Shown here: positions 9,799-18,425 of the stretch, piece by piece
How the letters are laid out: every line of letters starts with the position of its first letter
Position numbering within the stretch: position 1 is the stretch's first letter
Source: Cupriavidus cauae
Lineage (GTDB): Bacteria > Pseudomonadota > Gammaproteobacteria > Burkholderiales > Burkholderiaceae
Length of the DNA stretch: 64,000 bases
Reading direction: 5' to 3'
NCBI RefSeq assembly: GCF_008632125.1
Contig: NZ_VWRN01000067.1
Location: 19,219 to 83,218 of the forward strand
Program-made: the position numbers and the translations under genes
Notes under the pieces: generated by a model
What the model was told of the DNA's origin: nothing
What the model saw: only the letters and a program-made list of their open reading frames with translations
Databases searched by the model: none

Positions 9799-10452
9799 CT
9801 ACAGCATGTGATGCTGGCGCATGAAGCGATGCACGATCTCGATCCGCATGCCGGCGTCGGGCAGCGCCATCAGCATCTGCCTGGCCTTCATCGGCACCGG
9901 CAGCAGTTCGCATAGCCGGTTGGCGACCCAGCTCGGGTCTTCCCACTGCATCGGTTCGGCGAATGGCAGCTTGTGCGGCGGCGCATGCAGCGAGGCCACG
10001 ATGCGGCGCAGTGCCGCCAGGCATTCACCCAGCAATTCCAGCTTGCAGTCGATCACGTCGTCGGGCAGCAGCTCGGCGCGCGCGACCAGCAGGCCGTCGT
10101 CGCGGGTATGGTGCTCGAGCACGCGGAAGCGCTGCCTGCCGCGCGTCTCGATCAGCAGCACGCCCAGCTGCTCCATATTGCAGTCGACGATTTCGGCCAG
10201 GCAACCGACCGCTTCCGGCACCGTGGCGCTGCCTTCCTGCGCGACCTCGGGGCCGCTGGCGATCAGGCAGACGCCGAACGCCGCGTTGTCGCGCAGGCAA
10301 TTGCGCACCATGTCGACATAGCGGGGTTCGAATACGCGCAGCGGCAACCGGCCGCCGGGAAACAGCACGGTATGGAGGGGAAACAGCGGCAGGCTGTCGA
10401 CTTCGACGTGGAGCGGTGCCGCGTGATTGGACGCTGGGGAACTGGAAGACAT
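9799..10452 (-). CDS. LON substrate-binding-domain protein
   Basis: 217 residues matching the N-terminal (peptidase S16, LON substrate-binding) domain without the AAA or protease domains. The diagnostic start is LPLFPLHTVLFPGGRLPLRV followed by FEPRYVDMVRNCL, with GVCLI further on. Such stand-alone proteins are widespread in Burkholderiales; their function is unknown. The ATG at 10450–10452 gives the standard N-terminus; an extension in the same frame has no conserved character. It is convergent with mutY (gap ~80 bp) and lies 85 bp downstream of rapZ on the same strand. Confidence 0.9.
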   Translation of the reverse strand: MSSSSPASNHAAPLHVEVDSLPLFPLHTVLFPGGRLPLRVFEPRYVDMVRNCLRDNAAFGVCLIASGPEVAQEGSATVPEAVGCLAEIVDCNMEQLGVLLIETRGRQRFRVLEHHTRDDGLLVARAELLPDDVIDCKLELLGECLAALRRIVASLHAPPHKLPFAEPMQWEDPSWVANRLCELLPVPMKARQMLMALPDAGMRIEIVHRFMRQHHML

Positions 10453-10537
10453 GCGATCCCGAGAAGACTTTCGCTCACGGGGCGAGGGCACGCAGGTGGC
10501 GCCGCCGCCGGGATCCACCGCCTTGGCGCTGCCCGGT

Positions 10538-11419
10538 TCAGCCTACCGGCACCAGCTCGCGGTGTCTGACCAGCACATTACCATGCGCGCGGAAGTAGTT
10601 GGCAAGTCTTTCCGCGATGTACACGGAGCGGTGCTGGCCGCCGGTGCAACCGATCGCGACCGTCAGATAGCTGCGGTTGTCCGCGACGAAGCTCGGCAGC
10701 CATTTCTCCACATAGGCGCGAATGTCCTCGGCCATCGCCAGCACCATCGGCTGGCTCTGCAGGAAATCGATGACGGGTGCATCTCGTCCGGTCAGGGGCC
10801 GCAGTTGCAGGTCGTAATACGGATTGGGCAGCGAGCGCACGTCGAACACCATGTCGGCATCGCTCGGCACGCCGTGCTTGAAGCCGAACGAGGTGAACAG
10901 CAGTGTCAGCTCCAGATTGTCGTCGCGGATGAAATCCTTGATCCATGCGCGCAGCGTATTGGTGCGCACATTGCTGGTGTCGATGCGATGCGCCGATTCG
11001 GCCAGCGGGCTCAGCAGCTCGCGTTCCATCTCGATCGCTTCGACCAGCGGGGTCTCGTTCGGTACGGGCGCGCCGTCCGCCTCGCGCGCAGCCAGCCGCA
11101 CCGACAGCGGATGGCGCCGCCGCGTTTCGGAATAGCGCTGCACCAGCGAATCGGTATTGGCGGTCAGGAAGACCACGCGGACCTCGTGATCGGCCGACAG
11201 GCTCCGCAGCGTCTCCGGCAGCCTGGCCAGCGATTCGCGGCTGCGGATATCGGTGGCGATACCCAGATGCGTGTAGCCCTCGGCCGCAAGGTAGCGGGCG
11301 AGTTCGGGGATGAACTGCGCGGGCAGGTTGTCGACGCAGTAGTAGCCTGCGTCTTCGAGCACGTTCAATGCAACCGATTTGCCGGAGCCGGAAATGCCGG
11401 TGATGAGGACGATGCGCAT
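10538..11419 (-). CDS. rapZ: RNase adapter / nucleotide-binding protein RapZ
   Basis: P-loop nucleotide-binding protein; in enterobacteria it delivers the small RNA GlmZ to RNase E and so tunes amino-sugar synthesis. The betaproteobacterial role is less well known. 293 residues, standard. The N-terminal Walker A reads GISGSGKSVALNVLED, and the C-terminal domain carries TVAIGCTGGQHRSVYIAERL, the highly conserved segment of the family. It belongs to the rpoN–hpf–ptsN–hprK–rapZ cluster common to proteobacteria, but here a psiF-like gene and a terminator separate it from hprK, so it probably has its own promoter in 11420–11555. Confidence 0.95.
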   Translation of the reverse strand: MRIVLITGISGSGKSVALNVLEDAGYYCVDNLPAQFIPELARYLAAEGYTHLGIATDIRSRESLARLPETLRSLSADHEVRVVFLTANTDSLVQRYSETRRRHPLSVRLAAREADGAPVPNETPLVEAIEMERELLSPLAESAHRIDTSNVRTNTLRAWIKDFIRDDNLELTLLFTSFGFKHGVPSDADMVFDVRSLPNPYYDLQLRPLTGRDAPVIDFLQSQPMVLAMAEDIRAYVEKWLPSFVADNRSYLTVAIGCTGGQHRSVYIAERLANYFRAHGNVLVRHRELVPVG

Positions 11420-11555
11420 AACGCTTGAAGGATAGCATCGCGTGATGATTGCGTCATGACGGTCCGATGAAATCCGCGGCTCGTGAGGCGGCCATCGGCG
11501 GAAATGGCGGCGAAAGCGTGCGAAAGCCGCGCAATGGGTAGTGAGCCGGCAAAGA

Positions 11556-11596
11556 AAAAGGCGAACCGCCGTGTGCCGCGCGATTCGCCTTTATTT
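11556..11596 (-). terminator. Terminator between psiF-like gene and rapZ
   Basis: AAGGCGAA (11558–11565) pairs with TTCGCCTT (11584–11591) around an 18-nt GC-rich loop that can extend the stem. On the minus strand it is followed by TTTTTC, and on the plus strand by TTATTTCTTT, so it can act in both directions. It is placed to end the psiF-like transcript. Confidence 0.75.
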
Positions 11597-11666
11597 CTTT
11601 CCGACTCTTGTTTCGCCGTCTATTTCGCTTTCCGGCGCTCCGGAACAATGCCGGCTCGGTGTGCCG

Positions 11667-11957
11667 TCATGCGGACAGGCATTCCTTCATGAACGCCTTG
11701 CGTTCGTCGCCCTTCTTGCCGCTCGCCTGCGCATTGCACGCCTTCATCTTTTGCTGCTGCGAGTTGCCGGCGGTGGCGGGTTTGGCCGACAGGCATTCCT
11801 TCATGAAGGCCTTGCGCTCGTCGCCCGTCTTGCCGGCCGCCTGCGTGTTGCACGTCTTCATCTTGCTCTGCTGGCTGTTGCCGGAGGCGGTCTGGGCAAA
11901 GGCGCCCGTGGCGACCAGAGGGCACAGCAGCACGCAGGTTGCGATCAGTGTCTTCAT
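11667..11957 (-). CDS. psiF: PsiF-repeat periplasmic protein
   Basis: 96 residues. A signal peptide (MKTLIATCVLLCPLVATGAFAQ, cleavage after FAQ or nearby) is followed by two near-identical ~34-residue PsiF repeats, each with the pattern QQxKMKxCNxQA and GDERKAFMKECLS; the paired Cys residues in each repeat probably form disulfides in the periplasm. PsiF was named as a phosphate-starvation-induced protein in E. coli; its function is not known. The ATG at 11955–11957 has AGGAG 8 nt upstream and starts exactly at the signal peptide. It lies between hprK and rapZ, where related genomes usually have nothing, and is closed by its own terminator. Confidence 0.9.
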   Translation of the reverse strand: MKTLIATCVLLCPLVATGAFAQTASGNSQQSKMKTCNTQAAGKTGDERKAFMKECLSAKPATAGNSQQQKMKACNAQASGKKGDERKAFMKECLSA

Positions 11958-12155
11958 GCTGAAATCTCCTGACTGAGGATCGGGTCGCCAAGCGCAGGAT
12001 GCGCAACGGCGCAGGCTGGGCGTGATGCCCATTACAGCACAAAACGCTGAAAACCCCAATCAGGTTGACGCTGTCGGCGTGTCCGGCACGCCGATGCGTC
12101 AAGGCGCAGTTGCGGCGCGGCCCGGGCTGCCGAAGGATCGGGCTCGGTCAGACGC

Positions 12156-13127
12156 TCAAAGCAGGCGGCCCTGGCCGCGCGACGCCGCATCGGCCTGCAT
12201 CGCCGCACGCTGGCGGTCCATGAAATCGCGCAGCGTGTCGATGCCGCGCAGGCGCAGGATGGTATTGCGCACCGCCGCCTCGACCAGCACCGCAAGGTTG
12301 CGGCCGGCCGCCACCTGGATCTTCACCATATGGATCGGCAGGCCCAGCACGTCGAGATATTGCGAATCGAGCGGCAGCCGCTCGAATTCGCCGTCGTTGC
12401 GGCGAACCAGCTGGACCACGAGCTTGAGCTTCATCTTCCGGCGCACAGCGGTTTCGCCAAAGATCGTCTTGATGTCGAGCAGGCCCAGGCCGCGCACTTC
12501 CAGCAGGTTCTGCAGCAGCGGCGGGCAGCGGCCCTCGACGAAATCGGGGCCAAGACGCACGAAATCGACCGCATCGTCGGCGACCAGGCCGTGTCCGCGC
12601 GAGATCAGTTCGAGGCCCAGCTCGCTCTTGCCAAGGCCCGATTCGCCCATGATCAGCACGCCCATGCCGAGGATATCGAGGAACACCCCGTGCATGGTCA
12701 CGCGCGGCGCGGAAATGCGCGACAGATACAGCCGCAGATGGTCGATGACCGCGGCCGAGGATACCGGCGTCGTGAACAGCGGCGTGGAAGAGCGCGTGCA
12801 GCGCAGTTCCAGGTCCGGCGGCGGCTCCATGCCGTCGGCCACGACCAGGAAGGGCGGCTCGAGCAGGATCAGCTCGCCCATCTGGCGCTTGCGCGTTTCG
12901 TCGTCGAGCCGCTGGTAGTAGGTGATCTCCGGCTTGCCGAGCACCTGGATCCGGTTCGGGTGAATCAGGTTCAAGTGGCCGACCAGGTCGGCCGCCGAGG
13001 TCGCCTCGCGTGCGAAGTCGAGATCGAAGGCGCGATCGGCGCCCTCCAGCCCGGCCACCCAGGACAATTTGAGGTCGGCTGCGTTGTCGTCGAAGATCGA
13101 CTGGGAGGTAACGCCGGTGAGTTCCAT
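12156..13127 (-). CDS. hprK: HPr kinase/phosphorylase
   Basis: Bifunctional enzyme that phosphorylates or dephosphorylates a serine of HPr-type phosphocarriers; in proteobacteria it acts on the truncated/nitrogen PTS. 323 residues. An N-terminal HprK_N domain (1–~130) precedes the kinase domain with Walker A GESGLGKSELGLELISRGH at about 155–173 and the HprK signature around LLEVRGLGLLDIKTIFG. Start chosen at 13125–13127, the family N-terminus MELTGVTSQSIFDDN. ptsN lies 73 bp upstream on the same strand, giving the expected EIIANtr–HprK pair. Confidence 0.95.
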   Translation of the reverse strand: MELTGVTSQSIFDDNAADLKLSWVAGLEGADRAFDLDFAREATSAADLVGHLNLIHPNRIQVLGKPEITYYQRLDDETRKRQMGELILLEPPFLVVADGMEPPPDLELRCTRSSTPLFTTPVSSAAVIDHLRLYLSRISAPRVTMHGVFLDILGMGVLIMGESGLGKSELGLELISRGHGLVADDAVDFVRLGPDFVEGRCPPLLQNLLEVRGLGLLDIKTIFGETAVRRKMKLKLVVQLVRRNDGEFERLPLDSQYLDVLGLPIHMVKIQVAAGRNLAVLVEAAVRNTILRLRGIDTLRDFMDRQRAAMQADAASRGQGRLL

Positions 13128-13200
13128 GCGGGATGAGGCGGGGCGCTGGGGCGGTGGTGAATGCGGGTGGCGCGGCGGTCGGCCGCTTACGCCGAGAGAG

Positions 13201-13656
13201 TCAAGGATGCCATTGCACCAGCAACTGGTGAACCGCATCGGGCGTCGGCAAAGCGGCGAGGCCTTCACGCATATCGCGATCGGACAATAGCTGAGCGATT
13301 TCCGACAGGATTTCGAGATGCTGCTGCGTCGCCTGTTCGGGCACCAGCAGGAAGATCAACAGCGAAACGGGCTTGCCATCGGGCGATTCGAACGGAATCG
13401 GCTCGGCAAGCCGCATGAAGGCGGCCAGCGGCTGCTTCAGGCCCTTGATGCGGCCATGCGGAATGGCCACGCCGGCGCCAAGGCCGGTCGAGCCGAGCGA
13501 TTCGCGGGCGAACAGATTGTCGGTCACCGTGGCGCGCGCCACGCCATGGTTGTTCTCGAACAGCAGCCCGGCCTGTTCGAACACGCGTTTTTTGCTGGTG
13601 ACGCTGACGTCGAGCGAGATATTGCCGGGCGGCAGCAGTTTGGCCAAACGGTTCAT
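13201..13656 (-). CDS. ptsN: Nitrogen-PTS enzyme IIA (EIIANtr)
   Basis: Phosphoacceptor of the regulatory nitrogen PTS, linking phosphoenolpyruvate status to sigma-54, potassium transport and stress control. 151 residues. The phosphorylated His is His67 in GAGVAIPHGRIKGL; the preceding LFARESLGSTGLG is the usual PTS_EIIA_2 motif. Its place downstream of rpoN and hpf and upstream of hprK is the conserved proteobacterial arrangement. Unphosphorylated EIIANtr binds KdpD and activates the kdp operon in E. coli; a full kdp system lies 22 kb away in this window, so the same link is plausible but not shown here. Confidence 0.95.
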   Translation of the reverse strand: MNRLAKLLPPGNISLDVSVTSKKRVFEQAGLLFENNHGVARATVTDNLFARESLGSTGLGAGVAIPHGRIKGLKQPLAAFMRLAEPIPFESPDGKPVSLLIFLLVPEQATQQHLEILSEIAQLLSDRDMREGLAALPTPDAVHQLLVQWHP

Positions 13657-13978
13657 TTGAAATGCGCGGAATTCCTGATACTGGCGCCGCCATGCGGTTT
13701 CTTGCCGGCGTGGGCCGGTCTGCCGTTGCTGGGCGGTGCGTTCGTTGCCGCCGCTTCCCGACTATCAGCGTGCGGCACATTATAGTGCAGGGGGGCTCCC
13801 TGCCGTCCGATGCCGATCGCCCCGAGCGGCATTGCGCAAGGAAACGGGGCGGGCATTCTCTATATGTATTGCACAGCATACACCGGGAAGCCGGCCAGAC
13901 GGAACCCCATCCCGGTTTCATCCTATAGGTTGCACGGCGAGGCGGCACCGCGGCCTCGCTCGAACGTCCACGCGGGGC
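13657..13978. other. Gene-free stretch between ptsN and the hpf terminator
   Basis: About 320 bp with no credible gene on either strand. It is relatively AT-rich near 13860–13885. It presumably contains a promoter for ptsN–hprK, because hpf upstream is closed by a terminator, but I cannot place –35/–10 elements with confidence. Confidence 0.5.
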
Positions 13979-14008
13979 GCAAAAAAGCCGTGCTCCTGGC
14001 ACGGCTTC
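13979..14008 (-). terminator. Rho-independent terminator after hpf
   Basis: AAGCCGTG (13985–13992) and CACGGCTT (14000–14007) form an 8-bp stem with a 7-nt loop. On the minus strand a T-run follows (13986 down to 13981). It lies 50 bp beyond the hpf stop codon. Confidence 0.85.
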
Positions 14009-14058
14009 TTTCCTCACTTCAAGGCCGGCCGGCGTTGTGGCCGAGCCGAATCTTCAAG

Positions 14059-14412
14059 CTACTGCTGGGCCTGACTGGCCACGAAGCTGTGGTACTTCAG
14101 CGATTCGCGGTCGTGGCTCTGCACCTTGTCCTTGTAGCGGATCACTTGCCGGTCCAGCTTGTCGACCAGCATGTCGATCGCCGCATAGAGATCTTCGTGG
14201 TGCGCCTCGACAAAGATGTCCTTGCCCTTCAGATGCACATTGATTTCCGCGCGTTGACGGCGATCCTTTTCCTTTTGATTGTCGACCGATAGCAGCACGC
14301 TGACGTCAATAACCTGATCGAAATGCCTGAGGATTCGCTCCAGTTTCGTTTCCACGTACTCACGCAGCGAAGGCGTGATGTCCAAGTGGTGTCCACTGAT
14401 CTTGAAGTTCAT
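14059..14412 (-). CDS. hpf: Ribosome hibernation promoting factor
   Basis: Binds the small subunit in stationary phase and helps dimerise or inactivate 70S ribosomes; often annotated as sigma-54 modulation protein because of its location. 117 residues, the short form with a small C-terminal tail. Conserved segments: MNFKISGHHLDITPSLREYV at the start and EAHHEDLYAAIDMLVDKLDR. It begins about 50 bp after the rpoN stop on the same strand, the standard rpoN–hpf–ptsN order. AGGAGA lies immediately upstream of the ATG. Confidence 0.95.
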   Translation of the reverse strand: MNFKISGHHLDITPSLREYVETKLERILRHFDQVIDVSVLLSVDNQKEKDRRQRAEINVHLKGKDIFVEAHHEDLYAAIDMLVDKLDRQVIRYKDKVQSHDRESLKYHSFVASQAQQ

Positions 14413-14461
14413 AGCGCTTCTCCTTCTGAAAGAGCCGCACCAGGCAGGCGATGCGACTCGG

Positions 14462-15940
14462 CTACAAAGACTTGCGAAGGTTCACGGCGGGGATCTTCAA
14501 GGCTTCACGGTATTTGGCGACGGTACGTCGCGCCACGACGAAGCCTTGTTCCCCCAGCAGTTCGGCAATCCGGCTGTCGGACAACGGGTTTCTGGGGTCT
14601 TCGGCTCCTATCAACTGCTTGATCAGCGCACGGATTGCGGTGGAAGAGGCGGCACCGCCGGTTTCGGTCGATACATGGCTGCCAAAGAAATATTTCAGCT
14701 CGAATGTCCCCATCGGGGTGGCCATGTACTTATTGGTCGTCACACGAGAAATGGTCGACTCGTGTAGACCCAGTGTATCGGCTATCTCCCTCAAAACCAA
14801 GGGGCGCATCGCAATTTCACCGTGCGTGAAGAAATTCTTTTGCCGCTCCACGATCGCTTGTGCGACGCGCAAAATGGTGTCGAAACGCTGCTGGATATTC
14901 TTGATGAGCCAGCGCGCCTCCTGCAGTTTCTGCTGCAATCCCGCGGCGCCGGTATCGCCTTTTGCACCGCGCAAGATTTGCGCATACATGTCGTTGATGC
15001 GCAGCCGCGGCATCACATCGGGATTGAGCTGGGCGATCCAGTTATGGCCGCTCTTGCGCACGAACACGTCGGGCACGACGAAATCCGCTTCCGGCCGGCT
15101 GTAGGCGTGGCCGGGATAGGGCGCGAGCGAGCGGATCAGCTCGTGCGCGGCCTTCAGCTGCATGTCGTCGACCTGCAGCGCCTTCTTCAGGCGGGTGTAA
15201 TCGCGCGCGGCCAGCAGTTCGAGGTGATGGCGCACGATCGTCATCGCCAGCTCGCGCTGCGGATGCTCGATGCGTCGCAGTTGCAGCGACAGGCATTCGG
15301 CCGCGTTGCGCGCCCCGACCCCGGGCGGGTCGAAGCTTTGCAGCAGCGTCAGCATCGCATGCACTTCGTCGAGCTCGAATTCGAGCTCTTCAGGCAATTC
15401 GGAAAGGATTTCCTCGAGCGAGGCGCTCAGGTAGCCGTCGTCGTCGAGCGATTCGATCAGGAAAATCGCCAGGCCCTTGTCGCGCGTGGAGATTTTCAGC
15501 GGCGCCAATTGCTCCATCAGATATTCGCGCAGCGTGGGCTCGGCATCGCGCAATTGCAGCGGCGTTTTCTCGTCCTCGTCGCTTTGCGGACGGCGGGCGA
15601 AATCGTCCAGGCTCCAGTCGCCGCCATAATCGTCGCCCGCGCCGTCGGCATAGCCGTCGTCGGCGGACGCGGCGCCATCCGCGCGCGAATCGGCGGGGGC
15701 CGTCGGCTCGGAAGACGGGGTCGTGGTGGTGGTCTGGACATTGACCGACCCGTCGGCGGCGACCCGCAGCGGGCTTTCGATCCAGTCGTTTTCGCGTTCG
15801 AGCAGGGGATTCTCGGTCAGCGCCTGCTCGACTTCCTGTTGCAGTTCCAGCGTGGAGAGCTGCAACAGCCGGATCGACTGCTGCAGCTGCGGCGTCAGGG
15901 CCAGATGCTGGGAGAGGCGTAGCTGTAGCGACGGTTTCAT
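14462..15940 (-). CDS. rpoN: RNA polymerase sigma-54 factor
   Basis: Directs RNA polymerase to –24/–12 promoters that need AAA+ activators. 492 residues. The N-terminal activator-interacting region is Gln/Leu-rich (SLQLRLSQHLALTPQLQQSI), followed by the usual acidic spacer (about 65–125, with a Thr/Asp-rich insert), core-binding region and HTH. The RpoN box ARRTVAKYRE, which reads the –24 element, is intact about 20 residues before the C-terminus. The start at 15938–15940 gives MKPSLQLRLS, the standard N-terminus; the open frame extends further upstream without family similarity. lptB upstream is separated by a strong hairpin terminator. Confidence 0.96.
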   Translation of the reverse strand: MKPSLQLRLSQHLALTPQLQQSIRLLQLSTLELQQEVEQALTENPLLERENDWIESPLRVAADGSVNVQTTTTTPSSEPTAPADSRADGAASADDGYADGAGDDYGGDWSLDDFARRPQSDEDEKTPLQLRDAEPTLREYLMEQLAPLKISTRDKGLAIFLIESLDDDGYLSASLEEILSELPEELEFELDEVHAMLTLLQSFDPPGVGARNAAECLSLQLRRIEHPQRELAMTIVRHHLELLAARDYTRLKKALQVDDMQLKAAHELIRSLAPYPGHAYSRPEADFVVPDVFVRKSGHNWIAQLNPDVMPRLRINDMYAQILRGAKGDTGAAGLQQKLQEARWLIKNIQQRFDTILRVAQAIVERQKNFFTHGEIAMRPLVLREIADTLGLHESTISRVTTNKYMATPMGTFELKYFFGSHVSTETGGAASSTAIRALIKQLIGAEDPRNPLSDSRIAELLGEQGFVVARRTVAKYREALKIPAVNLRKSL

Positions 15941-16070
15941 GCGGCCTATTTTATGCGCAACTTCGGCCGCGATGGAACGGAATTTGCTATCGGAAGTTTC
16001 GATTGCGTGGTCAGAAGCGATTGCCTGATGGATCACCAGTGCAGGATCCATACATCGCCCGCGCACAAAC

Positions 16071-16102
16071 GAAAACGGCCGCCCTCTGTGCGAGGGCGGC
16101 CG
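16071..16102 (-). terminator. Strong hairpin after lptB
   Basis: An 11-bp GC-rich stem (16076–16086 with 16092–16102) with a 5-nt loop; on the minus strand it is followed by TTTTC. It separates lptB from rpoN, so sigma-54 synthesis is likely to depend on read-through or on a separate promoter in 15941–16070. Confidence 0.75.
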
Positions 16103-16117
16103 CGCGCCAAACCGCCA

Positions 16118-16942
16118 TTACATGCGGAAGTTTTCGCCCAGATAGACGCGCCGCACCGATTCATTGGCGATGATGTCCTTGGGCTCGCCGGCCGCGAGCA
16201 CCGCGCCTTCGCTGATGATGTACGCGTGGTCGCAGATGCCCAGCGTCTCGCGCACGTTGTGGTCGGTGATCAGCACGCCGATATTGCGTGCCTTCAGGAA
16301 GCTGACGATGCGCTGGATCTCGCCGACCGCGATCGGATCGACGCCGGCGAACGGTTCGTCGAGCAGGATGAAGCGCGGCGCCGAGGCCAGCGCCCGTGCG
16401 ATCTCGACGCGGCGGCGCTCGCCGCCCGACAGCGACAGCGCGGGGTTGTTGCGCAGGTGCGCGATCTGCAGATCGTCGAGCAGGCTGTCCAGCCGCCGCT
16501 CGATCTCGGCGCCGGACAGCGCCTTGCCGTTGTCTCGCTGCAGTTCCAGCACCGCGCGGATGTTCTGCTCGACATTGAGCTTGCGGAACACCGACGCTTC
16601 CTGCGGCAGGTACGACAGGCCCATGCGCGCGCGCTCGTGGATCGGCAGGCCGCTGATGTGCTGGCCGTCGAGCACGATGTCGCCTTCGTCGAGCGCGACC
16701 AGGCCCACGATCATGTAGAACGAGGTGGTCTTGCCCGCGCCATTGGGGCCGAGCAGGCCGACGACCTCGCCGCTCTTGACGTCCAGCGACACGTCCTTGA
16801 CCACGGTGCGCGAGCCGTAGCGCTTCTTCAGATGACGCACCACCAGGTTGCTGGTGGCCGGCATCGTGCCCGCGCCGGCACCGGCTGCGGTGTTGGCGTT
16901 GGCGGCGGGAGCGGTGGCGGTAGCGGTGTCGGCAACGGACAT
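16118..16942 (-). CDS. lptB: LPS export ABC transporter ATPase LptB
   Basis: Cytoplasmic ATPase that, with LptF/LptG, drives lipopolysaccharide from the inner membrane into the LptC–LptA bridge. 274 residues. Walker A GPNGAGKTT at about 61–69, ABC signature LSGGERRR, Walker B RFILLDEPFAGVD and the switch His in VLITDHNV are all present. The first ~30 residues are an Ala/Thr/Asn-rich extension not found in most LptB. The ATG at 16940–16942 is preferred over one nine codons upstream because AAGGA sits about 8 nt ahead of it. Downstream neighbour of lptA and lptC on the same strand. Confidence 0.95.
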   Translation of the reverse strand: MSVADTATATAPAANANTAAGAGAGTMPATSNLVVRHLKKRYGSRTVVKDVSLDVKSGEVVGLLGPNGAGKTTSFYMIVGLVALDEGDIVLDGQHISGLPIHERARMGLSYLPQEASVFRKLNVEQNIRAVLELQRDNGKALSGAEIERRLDSLLDDLQIAHLRNNPALSLSGGERRRVEIARALASAPRFILLDEPFAGVDPIAVGEIQRIVSFLKARNIGVLITDHNVRETLGICDHAYIISEGAVLAAGEPKDIIANESVRRVYLGENFRM

Positions 16943-17041
16943 GTGGGCAATCCTTTGATACTGCGTCATGCGAAGCGGGCGTGGCGAAGCGTACGTGGCG
17001 CGGCGTGCGCGGCGTGCGGGTACGTCAAGCCCGGGAAGCGA

Positions 17042-17671
17042 TCAGGGCTTGGCCGTCGGCGAGCCTTTCAGGTCCACGCCGGCGCCACTGCCGCCGGTCC
17101 CCTGGCTCTGGCGCGGCGACAGCACGGCGCGTACGCGGCCGGACGGGTTCGCCGGCGCCGCGTTGCCGCTGCCACCGGCCGCGGTGTAGAACTCGTTGCG
17201 GCTGTCGTAGGTCAGCACCGCGCCGCGGATCTCGTCGACCACCTTGGCGCCCGCCAGCCGCGCCATGCGCGCATTGCCGATCAGCTTGGCCACTTCCTGC
17301 TTGCCGTCGTATTCGATGCGGTCGCCCCAGCCGTCGATGTACTCGTCGACGTTGTCGCGCTTCTGCCGGATATAGGCCTGCTTGCCGCCCTTGGACGTGG
17401 CCACCGCGTACTGGTAGCCCTCGGGATCGGTGCGGACCTCGGCGGCATCGGACTTGAGCACCATGGTCCCCTTGGTCAGCACCACGTTGCCGGTCAGCGT
17501 ATAGATCTGCTTGACGTCGTCGTAGCTGGCGTTGTCGGCCTCGAGCACCAGCGGCTTGTCGCGGTCGGCGCGTTCGGCGAGCGCCGGCAGGGCGAGCGTC
17601 ATGCCGGCGGCGAAGGCGAGCAGCACGGCGGTGGCGCGGCGGCGGGTCCAGGTCGTCAGGGTCAGGGTCAT
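17042..17671 (-). CDS. lptA: LPS transport periplasmic protein LptA
   Basis: Periplasmic bridge protein carrying LPS between LptC and the LptDE translocon. 209 residues from the chosen ATG, with a signal peptide (RRRATAVLLAFAAGMTLALP, cleaved after ALA) and the OstA/LptA beta-jellyroll repeats (YTLTGNVVLTKGTMVLKSD…YDGKQEVAKLIGNARM). The C-terminal ~40 residues are Gly/Ser/Pro-rich. An alternative ATG at 17791 overlaps the lptC stop as ATGA, which would be translationally coupled, but it would put 40 extra polar residues ahead of the signal peptide; I favour 17671 though its ribosome site is weak. Part of kdsD–lptC–lptA–lptB. Confidence 0.9.
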   Translation of the reverse strand: MTLTLTTWTRRRATAVLLAFAAGMTLALPALAERADRDKPLVLEADNASYDDVKQIYTLTGNVVLTKGTMVLKSDAAEVRTDPEGYQYAVATSKGGKQAYIRQKRDNVDEYIDGWGDRIEYDGKQEVAKLIGNARMARLAGAKVVDEIRGAVLTYDSRNEFYTAAGGSGNAAPANPSGRVRAVLSPRQSQGTGGSGAGVDLKGSPTAKP

Positions 17672-17787
17672 GTTGGCCACGATGGCGTTGATTGGCGTTG
17701 TCCGGGAATCGTCCAGACGGGGCGAGTGGCCCGGACTGGCGCGGAGATCGTTCGAATGGTGCGCGCCTGGCGCGGCGGCGCGATGCG

Positions 17788-18417
17788 TCATGGCTGTTTC
17801 GCGCCGCCGCCGCGCGGCGCCATCACGATGGTGCCGCGCACATTGCCGAGCAGATTGACCTCGCGCGTGACATTGTTGAAGACCAGGCCGTTGGCCGTCA
17901 TCACCGACGGTCCGCGGGTCAGCTTGACCGGCTTGTCGGTCTTCACGATGTCGTCGTTGATCAGGATCTGGAAGTAGCTCGAGGTCGCGCTCATCTGCGG
18001 GTCCTGCGATGGATCGGCGCCCTGCACGCGAACGATATGGGCGTTGCCGAACAGGTCGATCACGCTGGCGTCGGCGTTCATCTTGCCCAGGTCGGCGGTA
18101 CCGGTCACCGGCGGCCGGTCCGGTTCGTAGGCGCGCATCGCCGGCCGCGTGACCTCGTAGGTCTGGTCGTCCTCGTAATGGATCATCCGCTCGCCGGTGA
18201 AGCGCATCTTGGTGCTGCCGTCCTCGGCCAGTTCGGTCGCGGTGAAGCGCTCCATCCAGTAGTCGGGCACATGGCGCTTCTGGCGTTCGGTATCGCTGAC
18301 CTGGCGCGGCGTGTTGATCTGCACCAGCCAGAACGTACTGCCGGCAACGAGCGCCATCAGCAGCAGCGGCATCAGCCGCAGCGCGAGGCGGGACAGGGAA
18401 GGGAACAGATCCCGCAT
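17788..18417 (-). CDS. lptC: LPS export system protein LptC
   Basis: Inner-membrane-anchored periplasmic component that takes LPS from LptB2FG and passes it to LptA. 209 residues: one N-terminal transmembrane helix (about 10–32, LALRLMPLLLMALVAGSTFW) and a periplasmic OstA-like beta domain (ITPRQ onwards, with YEDDQTYEVTRPAMRAYEPD and GPSVMTANGLVFNNVTREV). The stop overlaps a possible lptA start as ATGA. It begins 9 bp from the kdsD stop, so the two are one transcription unit. Confidence 0.93.
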   Translation of the reverse strand: MRDLFPSLSRLALRLMPLLLMALVAGSTFWLVQINTPRQVSDTERQKRHVPDYWMERFTATELAEDGSTKMRFTGERMIHYEDDQTYEVTRPAMRAYEPDRPPVTGTADLGKMNADASVIDLFGNAHIVRVQGADPSQDPQMSATSSYFQILINDDIVKTDKPVKLTRGPSVMTANGLVFNNVTREVNLLGNVRGTIVMAPRGGGAKQP

Positions 18418-18425
18418 GGCGTTCG

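Noticed and set aside
17672..17791. N-terminal extension of LptA from the ATGA overlap with lptC
   Set aside because: It would place 40 polar residues ahead of a clear signal peptide; kept only as an alternative start in the lptA entry.
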